A stretch of 64,000 nucleotides of DNA from Chthonomonadaceae bacterium. GTDB taxonomy: Bacteria > Armatimonadota > Chthonomonadetes > Chthonomonadales > Chthonomonadaceae. The stretch lies in the NCBI GenBank assembly GCA_027450145.1, contig DAIDKH010000002.1, forward strand, positions 77,991 to 141,990, read 5' to 3'. Position 1 is the first letter of the stretch; the number at the start of each line of letters is the position of its first letter. Position numbers and translations under genes: made by a program. The notes beneath the pieces were generated by a model. The model made no database searches. It had not been told where the DNA came from and saw only the letters and a list, made by a program, of their open reading frames with translations. This document shows, one piece after another, positions 35,027 through 44,240 of the stretch.

Positions 35027-35601
35027 TCGACCAAGTCAATGGCCTGGGAATTGAGGTACTAAACACCAACTGCCCATTCGATGTTGAGTGTTACGAACGC
35101 GCATTTTATACCGCTTATGAACGAGCTTCACATAATCGTCTTATACGCAAACTGTGGAATTGGAACGATGATCAACGTAGATTGTCCGTGCGACTTCCCT
35201 ATCTACAGCAAATAAACTACGTAATGAGAAAGATCGACAGCGGTGAAATTGTAACCGGCCTCGCTGTGAATCGTGATTGCACCACTTGTCAATCGCGCGC
35301 GTATGGCTTCTACCCTGTTGAAAACAATGAGACGACCTGCGAGTTCTTAACTTTATTCTCTGTGAATGAACACAACCTTCACAGCAGGTTTGCCTTTTGG
35401 CGAACTGTCTTTTGTGATCTTTACGAACGTGGCTATAGAACAGCATACGCCACCACAGCCAGCAAGGTGCTCCGTTTCTACTCTCGCATGGGAGCAGAAG
35501 TGTTAGAACAACGCATGATTGACGATGAGGAGAGGTATTTTCTGCGATTCGACACCAGATGCACCACATGGAAAACGACACACAGCATTTACCAGAATTG
35601 A
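35023..35601 (+). CDS. GNAT-like (N-acyltransferase/autoinducer-synthase-like fold) protein
   Basis: 192 residues from ATG 35023, overlapping the P450 stop (ATGA); an earlier in-frame start at 34864 lies inside the P450 gene. Pattern recalls GNAT or N-acyl amino acid synthase proteins: ECYERAFYTAYERASHNRLIRKLW, MRKIDSGEIVTGLAVNRDC, CEFLTLFSVNEHN, FCDLYERGYRTAYATTASKVLRFYSRMGAEVLEQ, ERYFLRFD. Hence probably transfers an acyl group from CoA or ACP to an amine. No definite family name. Completes the serC-acyltransferase-P450-GNAT unit. Confidence 0.6.
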   Translation: MIDQVNGLGIEVLNTNCPFDVECYERAFYTAYERASHNRLIRKLWNWNDDQRRLSVRLPYLQQINYVMRKIDSGEIVTGLAVNRDCTTCQSRAYGFYPVENNETTCEFLTLFSVNEHNLHSRFAFWRTVFCDLYERGYRTAYATTASKVLRFYSRMGAEVLEQRMIDDEERYFLRFDTRCTTWKTTHSIYQN

Positions 35602-35634
35602 AGGTGCAACCGTTAACCCACGTTGTTTAACGAG

Positions 35635-36975
35635 TTACTGACGAACTGTAACCGTCATCTTCATGGGATGCGCCGGCCGCAGGGTTATCGCGGGGTAGAG
35701 GTCGGGTACAAACTCCGGGGCGAGTTGAAAATGAAAGCGAGCGACTAGGAATGAGAGTAGCAGAATTACCTCCATAAGTGCAAACTGACTGCCAATACAA
35801 ACTCTAGGTCCTCCACCAAATGGAAAATAAGAGAATTTTGGGTTAGCTTCGGTGCTACCATCCAGCCAACGTTCGGGGATGAACTCATCAGGATTATAAA
35901 ACCAGCGGGGATCGCGATGAACCACCCACTGACTGAAGAATGCCACATCACCTTTACGCAGTGGTACTTTCCCCACATTACAATTCTCGATCGCTTCTCG
36001 CCCAACGGACCATGCCGGTGGATATAATCTCAGGACTTCTTGTACGACGGCGCTTGTATACACAAGTGCTGCCCTATCATTAGGGTGAGGATGGGCGTTG
36101 CCATATACCCGTGATGCCTCGTCCACAAGTTTGGACTCAACACCGGGATTTTGCGCTATCAGCATTAGCCCCCACGCAAGTGCTAACGCGCTTGTTTCAT
36201 GCCCCGCTAAAAAGAGAGTAAGCAGCTCGTCACGAAGCTGCTTGTTATCCATTCCGTCCTGTGTCTCATCGTCCCGAGCGGCGAGTAATAGTGACAGCAG
36301 GTCGCCATGATCAGCGTGTTCATTCCTGCGTTGTGCAATAAGATGCTCTACCGCGGTATCCAGATGACTGATGGCACGTCTCAACCGCGGGGTAACTGGA
36401 GTGGGAACCCAGGAGGGAAGCATGATGATAAAGGGAATTGAACGGGCGAATTCTGCTTGAGCGCACTCTACCGCCTCGCTTATGGCGCCTGTGTCGCCAG
36501 GTTTCGCGTTAAACAGCGTGCGCATCACAATACGTAGCGTGAGCTCAGTCGTTGCTTCTAGCAGGTCAACTTGCGTGCTCGAAACCCATTCACGTGTAAA
36601 GCTGTCGGCCTCGTCAACCATCATCGGTCCGTAGCTTGCCACCCTCTCAGGGTGGAATATCGGAACAATTAGCTTATGCTGGCGGCGCCACATTTCACCT
36701 TCACTGGTGAGAAGACCATTGCCAAACAGCGGTTTACTTCGCTTTAATCCCGTGCCTTTCTCGAATTTACGCCAATCCTGTACAAGGATTTGATGAATGA
36801 GAGCCGGATCCGAGAGGAACCACGTAGTTCTGCCTCCAAACTTAAGTCGCACTGTGTCGCCGTAGTTCCTGGCAGCAGAAGTGAGGAATCCAAGCGGATC
36901 CCGGCTGAATGACCATACGTGACCGGCCAGTATGGCGCTGGGAGGTGCCGCAAACTGGGGAGGTCTTGTTCCCAC
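35635..36975 (-). CDS. cytochrome P450 (2)
   Basis: 446 residues, GTG start 36975. Proline-rich start (GTRPPQFAAPPSAI), C-helix WRRQHKLIVPIFHPERV, I-helix LFLAGHETSALALAWGLML, E-x-x-R in VQEVLRLYPPAWSVGRE, heme loop FPFGGGPRVCIGSQFALMEV with thiolate C393. Canonical throughout; CYP4/CYP110-like features. It starts 21 bp after the proS stop, so it may be transcribed with proS, and is convergent with the GNAT-like gene. Sequence differs much from P450 1, so it is not a recent duplicate. Confidence 0.94.
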   Translation of the reverse strand: MGTRPPQFAAPPSAILAGHVWSFSRDPLGFLTSAARNYGDTVRLKFGGRTTWFLSDPALIHQILVQDWRKFEKGTGLKRSKPLFGNGLLTSEGEMWRRQHKLIVPIFHPERVASYGPMMVDEADSFTREWVSSTQVDLLEATTELTLRIVMRTLFNAKPGDTGAISEAVECAQAEFARSIPFIIMLPSWVPTPVTPRLRRAISHLDTAVEHLIAQRRNEHADHGDLLSLLLAARDDETQDGMDNKQLRDELLTLFLAGHETSALALAWGLMLIAQNPGVESKLVDEASRVYGNAHPHPNDRAALVYTSAVVQEVLRLYPPAWSVGREAIENCNVGKVPLRKGDVAFFSQWVVHRDPRWFYNPDEFIPERWLDGSTEANPKFSYFPFGGGPRVCIGSQFALMEVILLLSFLVARFHFQLAPEFVPDLYPAITLRPAHPMKMTVTVRQ

Positions 36976-36996
36976 CTAGTTAGTCACCTACGCCCT

Positions 36997-38769
36997 TCAC
37001 TCATCCCAAGTGGGAACGTTTGTGGTACGGGCGTTAAGTTCATCAAGCTGGCGTTTAATCTCCTGTTTCACGCAATCAACAGCAGAATCTAAGCTTACAA
37101 TGGTGCGGTCCTGGTTGGTACGTAACTTCCATTCTACGCCGCCATTCTGCAACGACCGTTCTGAAACAACCATCTGCAGCGGAATTCCCCTAAGCTCTGA
37201 ATCGGCAAATTTAACACCAGCAGATGCATCCTTCCGATCGTCAAACAAGACTTCTACTCCTGATGCCGTAAACTCCGTGTAGAGCGATTCGGCTCGGGCC
37301 TGTCCCTCAGGGGTTCTACACAGTGAGACCAGGCTTAGTTGGAACGGCGCAACGGACATCGGTAGGGTGAGGCCGCGTTCGTCTCGATATTCTTCGGCAA
37401 CACATGCGAGGAGTCTCCCCAGACCTATACCGTAGGAGCCCATAATCACTGGCTTTTGAGAGCCGGTTTCATCCAAGAATGTAGCGCCAAGCGCAGTGCT
37501 GTAGCGGGTACCCAATTGGAATATATTTCCAACCTCCACGCCTCGCTTAATCGCAAGAGTTGCCCCACACTTCGCACACGGAAGGCCCTCGACAGCTAGG
37601 GCAATATTGGCGACAATATCGGGGCTAAAATCGCGCCCGCATTTTACGTTCAACAGGTGGTAACCAAATTCATTCGCCCCAGCTACAAGTGCATTGGCAG
37701 CCGCAGCGCATTCGTCAATGATCACCAGTGTTGCTCCCTGTTTAGCACCAACGGGTGAAGCGTATCCAGGTACCATGCCAGCGGCCTCAATCTCCTCGGG
37801 TTGTGCCGGACGAAGGTTTAACGCGCCAGTATGGTTCTTGACAAGCACCGGGTTGGCTTCCATGTCTCCACGAACCAGCGCTGTCACAAGTTTTGCAGAT
37901 TTCGCGGGCCCAAAGTCCGCCATGAAAAATACCGCCTTACAGGTCCCCTGCGGAGTGATACCCAACATTGCGCTGAGGTCTGCAATCGTGCTTGCGTTCG
38001 GAGTGGCAACTTTGGTTAACGTTCCTTCCTCACTGGGAAGATTAGCGGATTTTGCAAAAACTGCGGCCTCCTGATTTGCTGCATATCCACATGCTTCGCA
38101 CACGACCAGAGAGTCTTCACCAATGGGTGTAAGGTACATAAACTCGTGGGCTACTTTGCCACCCATCATTCCAACGTCGCCGCCAACCGCCAAAAGGTTA
38201 AGTCCTACCCTGGCACCAATTTTGAAATAGGCACTATAGTGCATTGCATATTGCTTCTTTAACCCGGCTTCATCGCGATCGAGTGAATATGAGTCCTTCA
38301 TCACGAATTCACGTACACGAATTAGCCCACCGCGGGCGCGCGCTTCGTCACGAAATTTTGTTTGTATGTGATATATCAAAGCAGGAAGCTGTTTGTAGGA
38401 TTTGATCTCAGAACGCGTCAAGTCCGCAGCAACCTCCTCGTGGGTCATAGCCAAAACCATGTCGTGGCCTCTGCGGTCCTTAAATCGCACAAGCGACTCG
38501 TCTATCGTATCCCACCTACCGGTCTTCTGCCAGAGTTCAGCCGGATGCACCACTGGCATGTTTATTTCCTGACCACCAATCGCATCCATTTCTTCGCGCA
38601 GGATGGCTTCGATTTTGCGAAGAGAACGCCTTGCCAACGGCAAATACGAAAATATTCCTGCGCCTAACTGCCGTATGTAGCCGGCACGCAGCATAGTCTG
38701 GTGCGATATAATCTCAGTATCCGCAGGCATGTCCCGCAGTGTCTCTCCGAACAAGTTTGAAACGCGCAT
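36997..38769 (-). CDS. proS: prolyl-tRNA synthetase (ProS, bacterial type with editing domain)
   Basis: 590 residues; GGAGGACGG abuts ATG 38769. Class II motifs: LRAGYIRQLGAGIFSYLPLA, motif 2 RDEARARGGLIRVREFVMKDSYSLD, motif 3 MGSYGIGLGRLLACVAEEY. The INS editing domain lies between (about residues 225-405, including GTCKAVFFMADFG and VKNHTGALNLRPAQPEEIEAAG). C-terminal anticodon-binding domain follows (FTASGVEVLFDDRKDASAGVKFADSELRGIP). Charges tRNA-Pro and clears Ala-tRNA-Pro. Complete. Confidence 0.97.
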   Translation of the reverse strand: MRVSNLFGETLRDMPADTEIISHQTMLRAGYIRQLGAGIFSYLPLARRSLRKIEAILREEMDAIGGQEINMPVVHPAELWQKTGRWDTIDESLVRFKDRRGHDMVLAMTHEEVAADLTRSEIKSYKQLPALIYHIQTKFRDEARARGGLIRVREFVMKDSYSLDRDEAGLKKQYAMHYSAYFKIGARVGLNLLAVGGDVGMMGGKVAHEFMYLTPIGEDSLVVCEACGYAANQEAAVFAKSANLPSEEGTLTKVATPNASTIADLSAMLGITPQGTCKAVFFMADFGPAKSAKLVTALVRGDMEANPVLVKNHTGALNLRPAQPEEIEAAGMVPGYASPVGAKQGATLVIIDECAAAANALVAGANEFGYHLLNVKCGRDFSPDIVANIALAVEGLPCAKCGATLAIKRGVEVGNIFQLGTRYSTALGATFLDETGSQKPVIMGSYGIGLGRLLACVAEEYRDERGLTLPMSVAPFQLSLVSLCRTPEGQARAESLYTEFTASGVEVLFDDRKDASAGVKFADSELRGIPLQMVVSERSLQNGGVEWKLRTNQDRTIVSLDSAVDCVKQEIKRQLDELNARTTNVPTWDE

Positions 38770-38829
38770 CCGTCCTCCAGCAGATTGTAAAAGTAAGCGA
38801 GGGTTATGACTCCTGGCTCCAGTGATCGA

Positions 38830-39396
38830 CTAGCTAGTCCACCGATTGTAGTGGCATATCTCCGCAGGTGCTTTTCTGCTACGCTCTGCGGTTTCGCGCT
38901 TTTGCAGATCCTCAGGTAATAAATCGACGTTACCGGGGTAGCCCGCCGCTATTACGCAAATTACCCGATAGGGCTGGGGTAGATCTATCGCCTCACGCAT
39001 AGCATCCTCGTCCCACCCCGCCATAGGATGCACCACGAGGCCGAGGTGAATCCCCTGCAGCAGCAGATTCTGCACGGCTAGTCCGGTGTCAAAGAGGTAC
39101 AAAGGTTGCCCAGCAACGTCGTAATCATCCGCTGGATTGGCACAAACGACGAATAGGACCGGCGCTGCATTTGCCCATGACTGATTGCCCGGTTTAAGTG
39201 CACTACGCGCGGCATCTATGATGGGGGAATCCTTTACAACAACAAATCGCCAGGGCTGAGCATTACCACTTGACGGTGCCCACCGCGCTGCCTCCAGCAT
39301 TGTTTCGATCACCACGGCTGGTACGACAATGTCCGCGGCGATAGCACGCCCGCTTCGTCGCCGCATGATCAGGTCATTTACTTCTGCTGTTGCCAT
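38830..39396 (-). CDS. nitroreductase-family FMN oxidoreductase
   Basis: 188 residues; GGAGG about 9 nt before ATG. FMN-binding motif RRSGRAIAADIV, RWAPSSGNAQPWRFVVVKD, GLAVQNLLLQGIHLGLVVHPMAGWDEDAM, ICVIAAGYPG. A small homodimeric NAD(P)H-dependent reductase by family. Intact; substrate unknown. It lies 60 bp upstream of proS on the same strand; the 5' side opens onto the long non-coding region. Confidence 0.92.
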   Translation of the reverse strand: MATAEVNDLIMRRRSGRAIAADIVVPAVVIETMLEAARWAPSSGNAQPWRFVVVKDSPIIDAARSALKPGNQSWANAAPVLFVVCANPADDYDVAGQPLYLFDTGLAVQNLLLQGIHLGLVVHPMAGWDEDAMREAIDLPQPYRVICVIAAGYPGNVDLLPEDLQKRETAERSRKAPAEICHYNRWTS

Positions 39397-39880
39397 TTAC
39401 AATTAACCTCCGGCTGCATCTCTCCTTAATAATACCTGCATCCTGAGCAGTGTGCTAGCCAGCCCGAGAACACTCGGGTACGTACTGTGTGTCGCGCGCG
39501 TGTACGTAGCCCGTCTAACGCACCACCACGCTGGTGCGACAACCGCGGTGGACATACGTTTCAACCGGCACACAAAGTATTTCCAATTTCAATCAACTTG
39601 CTACTACGTGCAGCCGGTTCACCTGCGCACGGCGAGTCAATATGAGCGTTGCCAAATGCCAGTGCGCTAACCTCGCCGTTATTGATAGCGGGGACTCACA
39701 CAACCGACCGTGTGACAGTACATACATTTATTACGGCATAATTATCGCAATTAATTAAGCCTATTAATCCAAGTTGTTGGATTGCAATCAATTTTTACTA
39801 GCATGCATAAAATGGTTAAAATAACTGCCTAACAAACTTAAAATCACAAAAAGGTATCAAAATTGCCGTACAATTACGTA
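39397..39880. other. non-coding stretch without recognisable gene
   Basis: About 480 bp. The nitroreductase promoter must lie at the left end. Several short inverted repeats (e.g. CACCAC/GTGGTG-type near 39,520, CACAC/GTGTG near 39,700) but no open frame with codon structure, no tRNA and no riboswitch motif I can defend. The right part is AT-rich. Confidence 0.5.
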
Positions 39881-40023
39881 TTAACATTAGAAGATACCCC
39901 TAAATGTTAACAGGCCGGTCGCCAATAATGTCTTATATGAAAGTTGACCCGGCCGCTGGTACGGTGGTATGTAGGTCAAAAGCGAAGTAGAAGCACAGTG
40001 ATACCTAAGGTCACGTGCTTTTG
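39881..40023 (+). ncRNA. candidate structured RNA ending in a terminator-like hairpin
   Basis: Three successive stems. TTAACATT/AATGTTAA (39881-39888 with 39903-39910). GGCCGG/CCGGCC (39913-39918 with 39949-39954), extended by TC/GA with one bulge. A terminal hairpin AAGCAC-a-GTG...CAC-GTGCTT (39991-40020) followed by TTTTG. The last looks like an intrinsic terminator although no protein gene precedes it on this strand. No known family recognised; SRP, 6S, tmRNA and RNase P signatures are absent. Strand inferred from the terminator. Confidence 0.35.
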
Positions 40024-40138
40024 TAAATTAGTACAGCGCTCTATGTTTTGAGCTGCAGCAATCGCTCAATGCTGATTGAGTAAATGACGCATCGGTAACG
40101 GTCAATTGTCCGTACCCATGGCGCCCAAATGTACACTC

Positions 40139-40172
40139 GGCTCACGACCTTTTAGTCTAGCAGGGTCGAGCC
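40139..40172 (+). promoter_or_regulatory. leader hairpin before the 71-residue small protein gene
   Basis: GGCTC-ac-GACC pairs with GGTC-GAGCC (9 bp, one two-base bulge), followed by TTTAAAAC and then GAAGGGAGCAGGTG and ATG 40202. The stem plus U-rich run looks like an attenuator or a stabilising 5' stem. Confidence 0.45.
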
Positions 40173-40201
40173 TTTAAAACGTGAAGGGAGCAGGTGATAT
40201 T

Positions 40202-40420
40202 ATGCGGCAGGGCATCGAAAATTATGATGGTGTTCAGGAGTTGTACCTGGCAGGAGAGATTGTAACGCCAGGCATTTATCGTCAAGTGGGCAGCGTTCGC
40301 GAGATTCGGATCGAGAAAGAGGACGTCCTGCCAGCGAGCTTAGATGGTCACGTAGCGTGTTATATGAAGGTTAGTCTCTGGGGTTCTATTGCCGGTGCCG
40401 CCCGGCAATTACATGCGTAA
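40202..40420 (+). CDS. small conserved-looking hypothetical protein
   Basis: 72 residues from ATG 40202 (MRQGIENYDG), preferred over ATG 40181 because GAAGGGAGCAGGTG lies between the two. Core ELYLAGEIVTPGIYRQV and RIEKEDVLPASLDGHVACYMKV resembles a short beta-barrel-like protein; no TM segment, no metal motif. I do not recognise the family. It follows a large structured non-coding region and is followed by a bidirectional terminator hairpin, which supports a transcribed gene. Function unknown. Confidence 0.6.
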   Translation: MRQGIENYDGVQELYLAGEIVTPGIYRQVGSVREIRIEKEDVLPASLDGHVACYMKVSLWGSIAGAARQLHA

Positions 40421-40452
40421 ACACTCACCCACTTAGATCACGGGAAAACCAT

Positions 40453-40502
40453 AAAGAGCTACGGCTGGTGTGCCTCGTTTTGCAGCACCGTCGTAGCTCT
40501 TT
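40453..40502. terminator. bidirectional terminator between the small protein and moeA
   Basis: Perfect 11-bp stem AAAGAGCTACG/CGTAGCTCTTT (40453-40463 with 40492-40502), with a smaller CTG/CAG stem inside. Flanked by A/T runs on both sides, so it can end both converging transcripts. It abuts the moeA stop codon. Confidence 0.8.
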
Positions 40503-41759
40503 CTACATGTCGAGTAGCAGTGTCGGAAGAACTGTCCCTGCGGGAATGTCATCCAATCTCTCGTCCACAATCATCATTCCGTTAGCACCTACCATTGACC
40601 GTAAAAATCCGGAGCCTTGTGGACCAGTCGTCGAGCCATGCCATCCATCGTCGTCACAACGTAGCCTAACCCTAATAAACTCCCGCCGCCCACACTTATG
40701 CCGCAATCCTTCGTCTAAGGTGGCCATCACCGTGTTTCGATAAAGATCGCTAAAGCCCTGCATCCTTCGAAGGGCCGGTCGCACAAAGATCTCCCATGTC
40801 ACCTGCACGGATACCGGATTGCCTGGTAACCCAAAAAATAACGTACCCTCCTTGACACCGAACGCTACAGGCTTACCGGGTTTCATCGCCACTCGCCATA
40901 CTGATAACGCGCCAATCTCCCCCATTACCGCGCGCACATAATCTCGGTCCCCCATAGAAACGCCGCCGGCTGCAACAATGAGGTCTGGCTTGTCATTTTC
41001 ACCATCCAGAACCCGTAGTACCGCTGCCTTAATGACGTCAAAATCATCGGGTAGATGTTGTACTGAAACTATCTCGGCCCCGGCATCCGCGGCCAATGCG
41101 GTCATTACAGGCAAATTGCTGTTCCGCAACTTACCCGATTGCGGTACCACTCCCTGCTCTGCCTCAACTACCTCATCACCGGTTGTGAACAAGGCAACGC
41201 GCGGTCGTCGCAGAACAGTCGGCTTGATGCAACCCACCGCGGCGAGAAGGGCAATTTCACCAGCCCGCACAACGGTGCCAGCGGGGAGCGCCACCTGCCC
41301 CGTCTCAATATCCTCACCCGCCACGCGCACGTGTTGTCCCGATGTTACCGAACAGGTAAACTCCACGGCAGTGGGAGTCTCGGCAGCGGGAAACGTTATC
41401 ACATCCTCTACCATTACCACCGCGTCGGCGCCACGAGGTAACGGTGCACCTGTCATGATACGTGCCGTGCAGCCAGGGAGCAACTCCCAATCTGCAATGT
41501 CTCCAGCCATGACCACCCCGCGTTCCTGCAAAACTACAGGGTTTTGGGATGAGGCCGCTTGCAAATCTGCAGTGTGTACGGCATATCCGTCCACTGCCGA
41601 ATTGGTAAATGGCGGTAGCTGCAGATCGGTTACCACACTGCATGCCAACACTCTGTTTCGCGCTTCTTGCAACGGAACTTGCTCCCAGGTTAGCGGCATT
41701 GCCTGATTCACGATGAGTTCCTGAACTTCATCCACAGACAATAGAGCATTGAGTTCCAT
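40503..41759 (-). CDS. moeA: molybdopterin molybdenumtransferase MoeA
   Basis: 418 residues from ATG 41759; a GTG at 41777 would overlap the GH16 stop by 14 bp. MoeA pattern complete: LSVDEVQELIV, TNSAVDGYAVHTADL, GCTARIMTGAPLPRGADAVVMVED, LRNSNLPVMTALAADAGAEIV, DLIVAAGGVSMGDRDYV, KPVAFGVKEGTLFFGLPGNPVSV. Inserts molybdenum into adenylylated molybdopterin. No other Mo-cofactor gene lies in the window. Likely cotranscribed with the upstream GH16 gene (gap of 4 bp), an odd pairing. Confidence 0.95.
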   Translation of the reverse strand: MELNALLSVDEVQELIVNQAMPLTWEQVPLQEARNRVLACSVVTDLQLPPFTNSAVDGYAVHTADLQAASSQNPVVLQERGVVMAGDIADWELLPGCTARIMTGAPLPRGADAVVMVEDVITFPAAETPTAVEFTCSVTSGQHVRVAGEDIETGQVALPAGTVVRAGEIALLAAVGCIKPTVLRRPRVALFTTGDEVVEAEQGVVPQSGKLRNSNLPVMTALAADAGAEIVSVQHLPDDFDVIKAAVLRVLDGENDKPDLIVAAGGVSMGDRDYVRAVMGEIGALSVWRVAMKPGKPVAFGVKEGTLFFGLPGNPVSVQVTWEIFVRPALRRMQGFSDLYRNTVMATLDEGLRHKCGRREFIRVRLRCDDDGWHGSTTGPQGSGFLRSMVGANGMMIVDERLDDIPAGTVLPTLLLDM

Positions 41760-41763
41760 CGGC

Positions 41764-42510
41764 CTAATTGCCCCCACCAGTTACACGAGGACCATGAGGT
41801 GTGAATTTGAACGAGTCAATAATAACCTCCACTGCCTTACCGTCAGAAGGTGCGTGGCCATGGAACATCCAGAAGTTGATATGCACAGGCAATGGCTTCT
41901 GAGGCACTCGCAATTCCGCCTGTTTCTTTGGCGCAAAGGTCCAAGCAATGTACGGTGCCTGGCCCGGCTTTTTAAAGGCACGGAACGCAACCGACTTAGC
42001 GGACCATTCAAAAGCGAAGTAACTGTCTGAAATGGGTGCCGGGTAGTCGAACTCCTGGTGGCCATTGCCTGGTCGCACTATCGAAGGGTAAACAGTGAAA
42101 TTAACGGGCGGGTATTTTTGCATCCCCCAGTGCGCAAGCTCGATGTCTATCTCGTTGGTGCCATCTGGACCGATGGATGGAGTAGTGTAGTTAAACAGGC
42201 CAAGTACAATATTCTTGTCCAGGTGATCGATCGGGCCCTGAACGTGAAAGGTATAGAGACCGTAGCCCATGGGTTTGGTGAGGTACAGTTCAACACTGTT
42301 CCACTTGCCATCCACCTTTGCGACGCGCAGGTGCAGCCTACCCTGCCGGTCAACTCTCACAAGCGAGCTACTCCAATTGTTTGGTCCTGGACCACCGAAA
42401 TCGTCTCGAACCTGCCATGTGAGACCCGCAAACTGCACGGTTTTTGCATGGCACACTGATGAACATCCAATAGCTGCAACGGCAGCCAAGAGCAGCACTC
42501 CGAACTTCAT
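41764..42510 (-). CDS. secreted GH16 (beta-glucanase-like) glycoside hydrolase
   Basis: 248 residues from ATG 42510, preceded by AAGGAGGACC; upstream Met codons lack a ribosome site. Signal peptide with lipobox-like MKFGVLLLAAVAAIGC. The GH16 catalytic motif is E120-I-D122-I-E124 in GTNEIDIELAHWG (nucleophile Glu, Asp, acid/base Glu). Other landmarks: GYGLYTFHVQGPIDH, FDYPAPISDSYFAFEWS, PLPVHINFWMFHG. Of the short laminarinase/licheninase-like type. Attacks beta-1,3 or mixed-link glucans outside the cytoplasm by family; exact substrate not predicted. Confidence 0.9.
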   Translation of the reverse strand: MKFGVLLLAAVAAIGCSSVCHAKTVQFAGLTWQVRDDFGGPGPNNWSSSLVRVDRQGRLHLRVAKVDGKWNSVELYLTKPMGYGLYTFHVQGPIDHLDKNIVLGLFNYTTPSIGPDGTNEIDIELAHWGMQKYPPVNFTVYPSIVRPGNGHQEFDYPAPISDSYFAFEWSAKSVAFRAFKKPGQAPYIAWTFAPKKQAELRVPQKPLPVHINFWMFHGHAPSDGKAVEVIIDSFKFTPHGPRVTGGGN

Positions 42511-42621
42511 GACCAATGGTCCTCCTTTAGAAAGTGGAAAGCCGTTAATGGCAGTTCTGCACCAGTTTACCGCATGCACGCCGCACCACATTTGACGAAC
42601 TAACCTCGACAAGTTTGAGCT

Positions 42622-42651
42622 TTGGCCAACGGTTGCACTCAATGGTATACT
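42622..42651 (+). promoter_or_regulatory. putative promoter of glyS
   Basis: TTGGCC (42622-42627), 18-bp spacer, TATACT (42646-42651), giving a leader of about 45 nt before ATG 42702. Confidence 0.4.
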
Positions 42652-42701
42652 ACGCAATACGATCTTTAACTACACCCCAACGACGAAAGTGACACATTGC
42701 A

Positions 42702-44105
42702 ATGGCCGCTGAGACGCTCGATCAAATAGTTTCATTGTGCAAACGACGAGGCTTCCTCTTTCCGGGAAGTGAGGTCTACGGTGGCTTGCAGGGCACATTT
42801 GATTACGGCCCGCTTGGTGTAGAACTTAAAAACAATCTTAAGCGCTTATGGTGGCAGCACAACGTTTACGAGCGAGACGACATGGAAGGGCTTGATGCCT
42901 CCATCCTGATGAATAAACTTGTGTGGAAATACTCTGGCCACGAGGAAACGTTCGTAGATCCGTTAGTGGACTGCAAGACATGCAAAGCGAGGTTCAGGGC
43001 CGATAGATTGGGAGATATGCCTTGCCCCAAAAACCCCAAAAAACACCCTGGTGAATGCGAAGGCGAATTGACGGAACCGCGGCCGTTTAATATGATGTTC
43101 AAGACACAGGTCGGGCCAATACCAGACCCCGAGTCGTTTGCCTACCTGCGCCCAGAAACCGCACAGGGCATTTTCGTGAACTTTGCTAATGTACTTGACT
43201 CGACTAATCGCAAACTTCCGTTCGGGATCGCTCAAATCGGCAAGGCGTTCCGCAACGAAATAACCCCGCGTAATTTTGTGTTTAGGGTGCGTGAGTTTGA
43301 ACAGATGGAAATCGAGTTTTTCTGTCATCCGGGGGAGGACGAGGCAACGCATGAAGCCTTTATTCAGGACCATGTGAGGTTCTGGACTGAAAGGTGTGGC
43401 TTGAGTCCAGAGCGCTTAACCCTGTATGAGGTGCCGAAGGATGAACTTGCACACTACAGCAAACGAACTGTGGATATCATGTATCGGTTTCCAATAGGTG
43501 TGGAAGAGCTCGAAGGAATTGCCAATCGAACGGATTACGACCTTGGATCGCACACGCGTGACCAGGAGAAAATCGAAATCACGGCTGCGGTTCAGCCAAA
43601 TGCCCACTCTACTCAAAGGCTAACGTACTTCGATCAACCAAACAAAAAGCACATCGTACCGTTTGTAATTGAGCCCTCGGCAGGTGTGGATCGAGGAGTA
43701 CTCGCTATTCTTACTGAAGCGTACAATGAAGAGACGTTGGAAAACGGGGATACTCGCGTAGTACTCAAACTGAAACCAGCGCTGGCACCGATAAAAGTGG
43801 CGGTTTTACCTCTGAAAAAGAACGAACCAGCCATAGTCGAGGTTGCCAAAAGCATTAAGAACAGCCTACAGGCCACCGGGCTCATGAGAGCCGTATACGA
43901 TGATACAGCAGGGATTGGCAAACTGTATCGCCGTCAGGATGAAATCGGTACACCATTTTGCATTACCGTGGACTTCGACACATTAGGTCGTGAAGGAGAC
44001 GCCGCACTTAAGGACACTGTCACCGTACGGCATCGTGACACCATGATGCAGGAGCGCATCGCAATCTCGCAACTGAAGAGCTATCTGCTTGAACGCTTAG
44101 TGTAG
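42702..44105 (+). CDS. glyS: glycyl-tRNA synthetase (single-chain, alpha2 type)
   Basis: 467 residues. Class II motifs: [32 protein letters not shown], motif 2 [30 protein letters not shown], motif 3 [20 protein letters not shown]-terminal anticodon-binding domain. A Cys cluster CKTCKARF and CPKN matches the zinc-ribbon insertion of the family. This is the archaeal/eukaryotic/Deinococcus-like homodimeric type rather than glyQ/glyS alpha2beta2. Charges tRNA-Gly. Complete. Confidence 0.97.
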   Translation: MAAETLDQIVSLCKRRGFLFPGSEVYGGLQGTFDYGPLGVELKNNLKRLWWQHNVYERDDMEGLDASILMNKLVWKYSGHEETFVDPLVDCKTCKARFRADRLGDMPCPKNPKKHPGECEGELTEPRPFNMMFKTQVGPIPDPESFAYLRPETAQGIFVNFANVLDSTNRKLPFGIAQIGKAFRNEITPRNFVFRVREFEQMEIEFFCHPGEDEATHEAFIQDHVRFWTERCGLSPERLTLYEVPKDELAHYSKRTVDIMYRFPIGVEELEGIANRTDYDLGSHTRDQEKIEITAAVQPNAHSTQRLTYFDQPNKKHIVPFVIEPSAGVDRGVLAILTEAYNEETLENGDTRVVLKLKPALAPIKVAVLPLKKNEPAIVEVAKSIKNSLQATGLMRAVYDDTAGIGKLYRRQDEIGTPFCITVDFDTLGREGDAALKDTVTVRHRDTMMQERIAISQLKSYLLERLV

Positions 44106-44150
44106 TGTGCGTTAGGGCGCCTGCGTACTCATGCGCGCCCGCTCTCAAGA

Positions 44151-44178
44151 TTGAAGCAGTCAATTTGTGTTGTATAAT
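44151..44178 (+). promoter_or_regulatory. promoter of the ROK kinase gene
   Basis: TTGAAG (44151-44156), 16-bp spacer, perfect TATAAT (44173-44178). The start point (~44185) is within 2 nt of an ATG at 44187, so translation could be leaderless from there or ribosome-site-dependent from GTG 44241. Confidence 0.55.
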
Positions 44179-44240
44179 CTTCTGTAATGCGTGGTGCAAT
44201 ATTCTACGCCGTTACCAAGAAATTGAGGGGACTTATTCCT

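Noticed and set aside
39640..39700. Sequence GCCAG...AACCT...GCC resembling a cobalamin riboswitch core
   Set aside because: Spacing and the other conserved boxes do not fit, and no B12-related gene follows.
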